DNA from: Dehalococcoidia bacterium
GTDB lineage: Bacteria > Chloroflexota > Dehalococcoidia > Lucifugimonadales > Lucifugimonadaceae
Direction of reading: 5' to 3'
Length of the DNA stretch: 23,224 nucleotides
Assembly (NCBI GenBank): GCA_028278465.1
Contig: JANQEF010000180.1
Span: 1 to 23,224 of the forward strand
The notes beneath the pieces are model-generated. The model did no database searches, was not told where the DNA came from, and was given only the letters and a program-made list of their open reading frames with translations. The position numbers were made by a program, and so were the translations under genes. This document shows, in pieces, positions 23,181-23,224 of this stretch (position 1 is the first letter of the stretch; each line of letters opens with the position of its first letter).

Positions 23181-23210
23181 ACTGTAGGGACACCCCTTAC
23201 CGGGAGTCAA
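23181..23210 (-). promoter_or_regulatory. Second, more upstream promoter candidate
   Basis: On the - strand TTGACT (23205-23210, 5/6) and TACAGT (23181-23186, 4/6) are separated by 18 bp. If used, the leader would be about 380 nt and include the nested hairpin element. Confidence 0.3.
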
Positions 23211-23224
23211 CGAGTACAACAACC

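Larger units (their letters stand above)
22797..23224 (-). other. Long non-coding upstream region of the surface-protein gene
   Basis: About 430 bp up to the window edge without a supportable gene. It holds two promoter candidates, an operator-like inverted repeat, a nested hairpin element and a terminator-like hairpin, each listed separately. Short reading frames here lack coding character. Confidence 0.6.

Noticed and set aside
22660..23187. 175-residue + strand frame across the surface-protein promoter region
   Set aside because: Overlaps the signal-peptide end of the surface-protein gene in antisense and shows no domain or ribosome-binding support.

Overview
The window is GC-rich, densely packed bacterial chromosome with short gaps and frequent GTG/TTG starts. 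Gene content points to a Chloroflexota bacterium, most plausibly a marine SAR202/Dehalococcoidia-like lineage. The hints are a divergent HpcH/HpaI aldolase, a thiolase-like/DUF35 pair, an M19 dipeptidase, Pro-Thr-linked surface proteins and a large 'GWN'-type surface protein. This placement is inferred from gene content only; no rRNA or tRNA gene is present to settle it.

Left part (1-5.4 kb): the 3' end of an AstE/AspA-like deacylase converges on a CPA1 cation:proton antiporter. A membrane-dipeptidase-family (M19) gene follows, facing an HpcH/HpaI-type aldolase. Then come a small lipoprotein of unknown function and surE (5'/3'-nucleotidase).

Middle part (5.4-13.5 kb, all + strand): a NIPSNAP-family protein is translationally coupled to a MOSC-domain protein. 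Next are an MFS transporter that apparently uses a CTG start, a thiolase-like protein with its DUF35 partner (possibly a retro-aldolase rather than a thiolase), and an ornithine carbamoyltransferase-like gene. The housekeeping run der-plsY-gpsA closes this part. It joins ribosome assembly with the first steps of phospholipid synthesis: PlsY acylates glycerol-3-phosphate, which GpsA makes.

Right part (13.5-17.5 kb, - strand): hrcA, dnaJ, prmA and rsmE form the familiar heat-shock cluster, but grpE and dnaK, usually between hrcA and dnaJ, are absent. The gap instead holds a perfect -10 hexamer and a hairpin. hrcA is divergent from a metallo-beta-lactamase-fold protein that has lost all recognisable metal ligands.

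Far right (18.4-23.2 kb, - strand): two exported proteins. One has two similar beta-rich domains, Pro-Thr linkers and a C-terminal Cys/hydrophobic/basic tail like a sorting signal. The other is a ~1000-residue signal-peptide-bearing, Asp/Thr-rich surface protein, possibly S-layer-like, ending in a duplicated 'GWN' domain. About 430 bp upstream of the latter holds the most structured non-coding DNA in the window: a promoter whose spacer carries an inverted repeat, nested hairpins and a terminator-like leader hairpin.

No mobile element, CRISPR array, tRNA or rRNA was seen.
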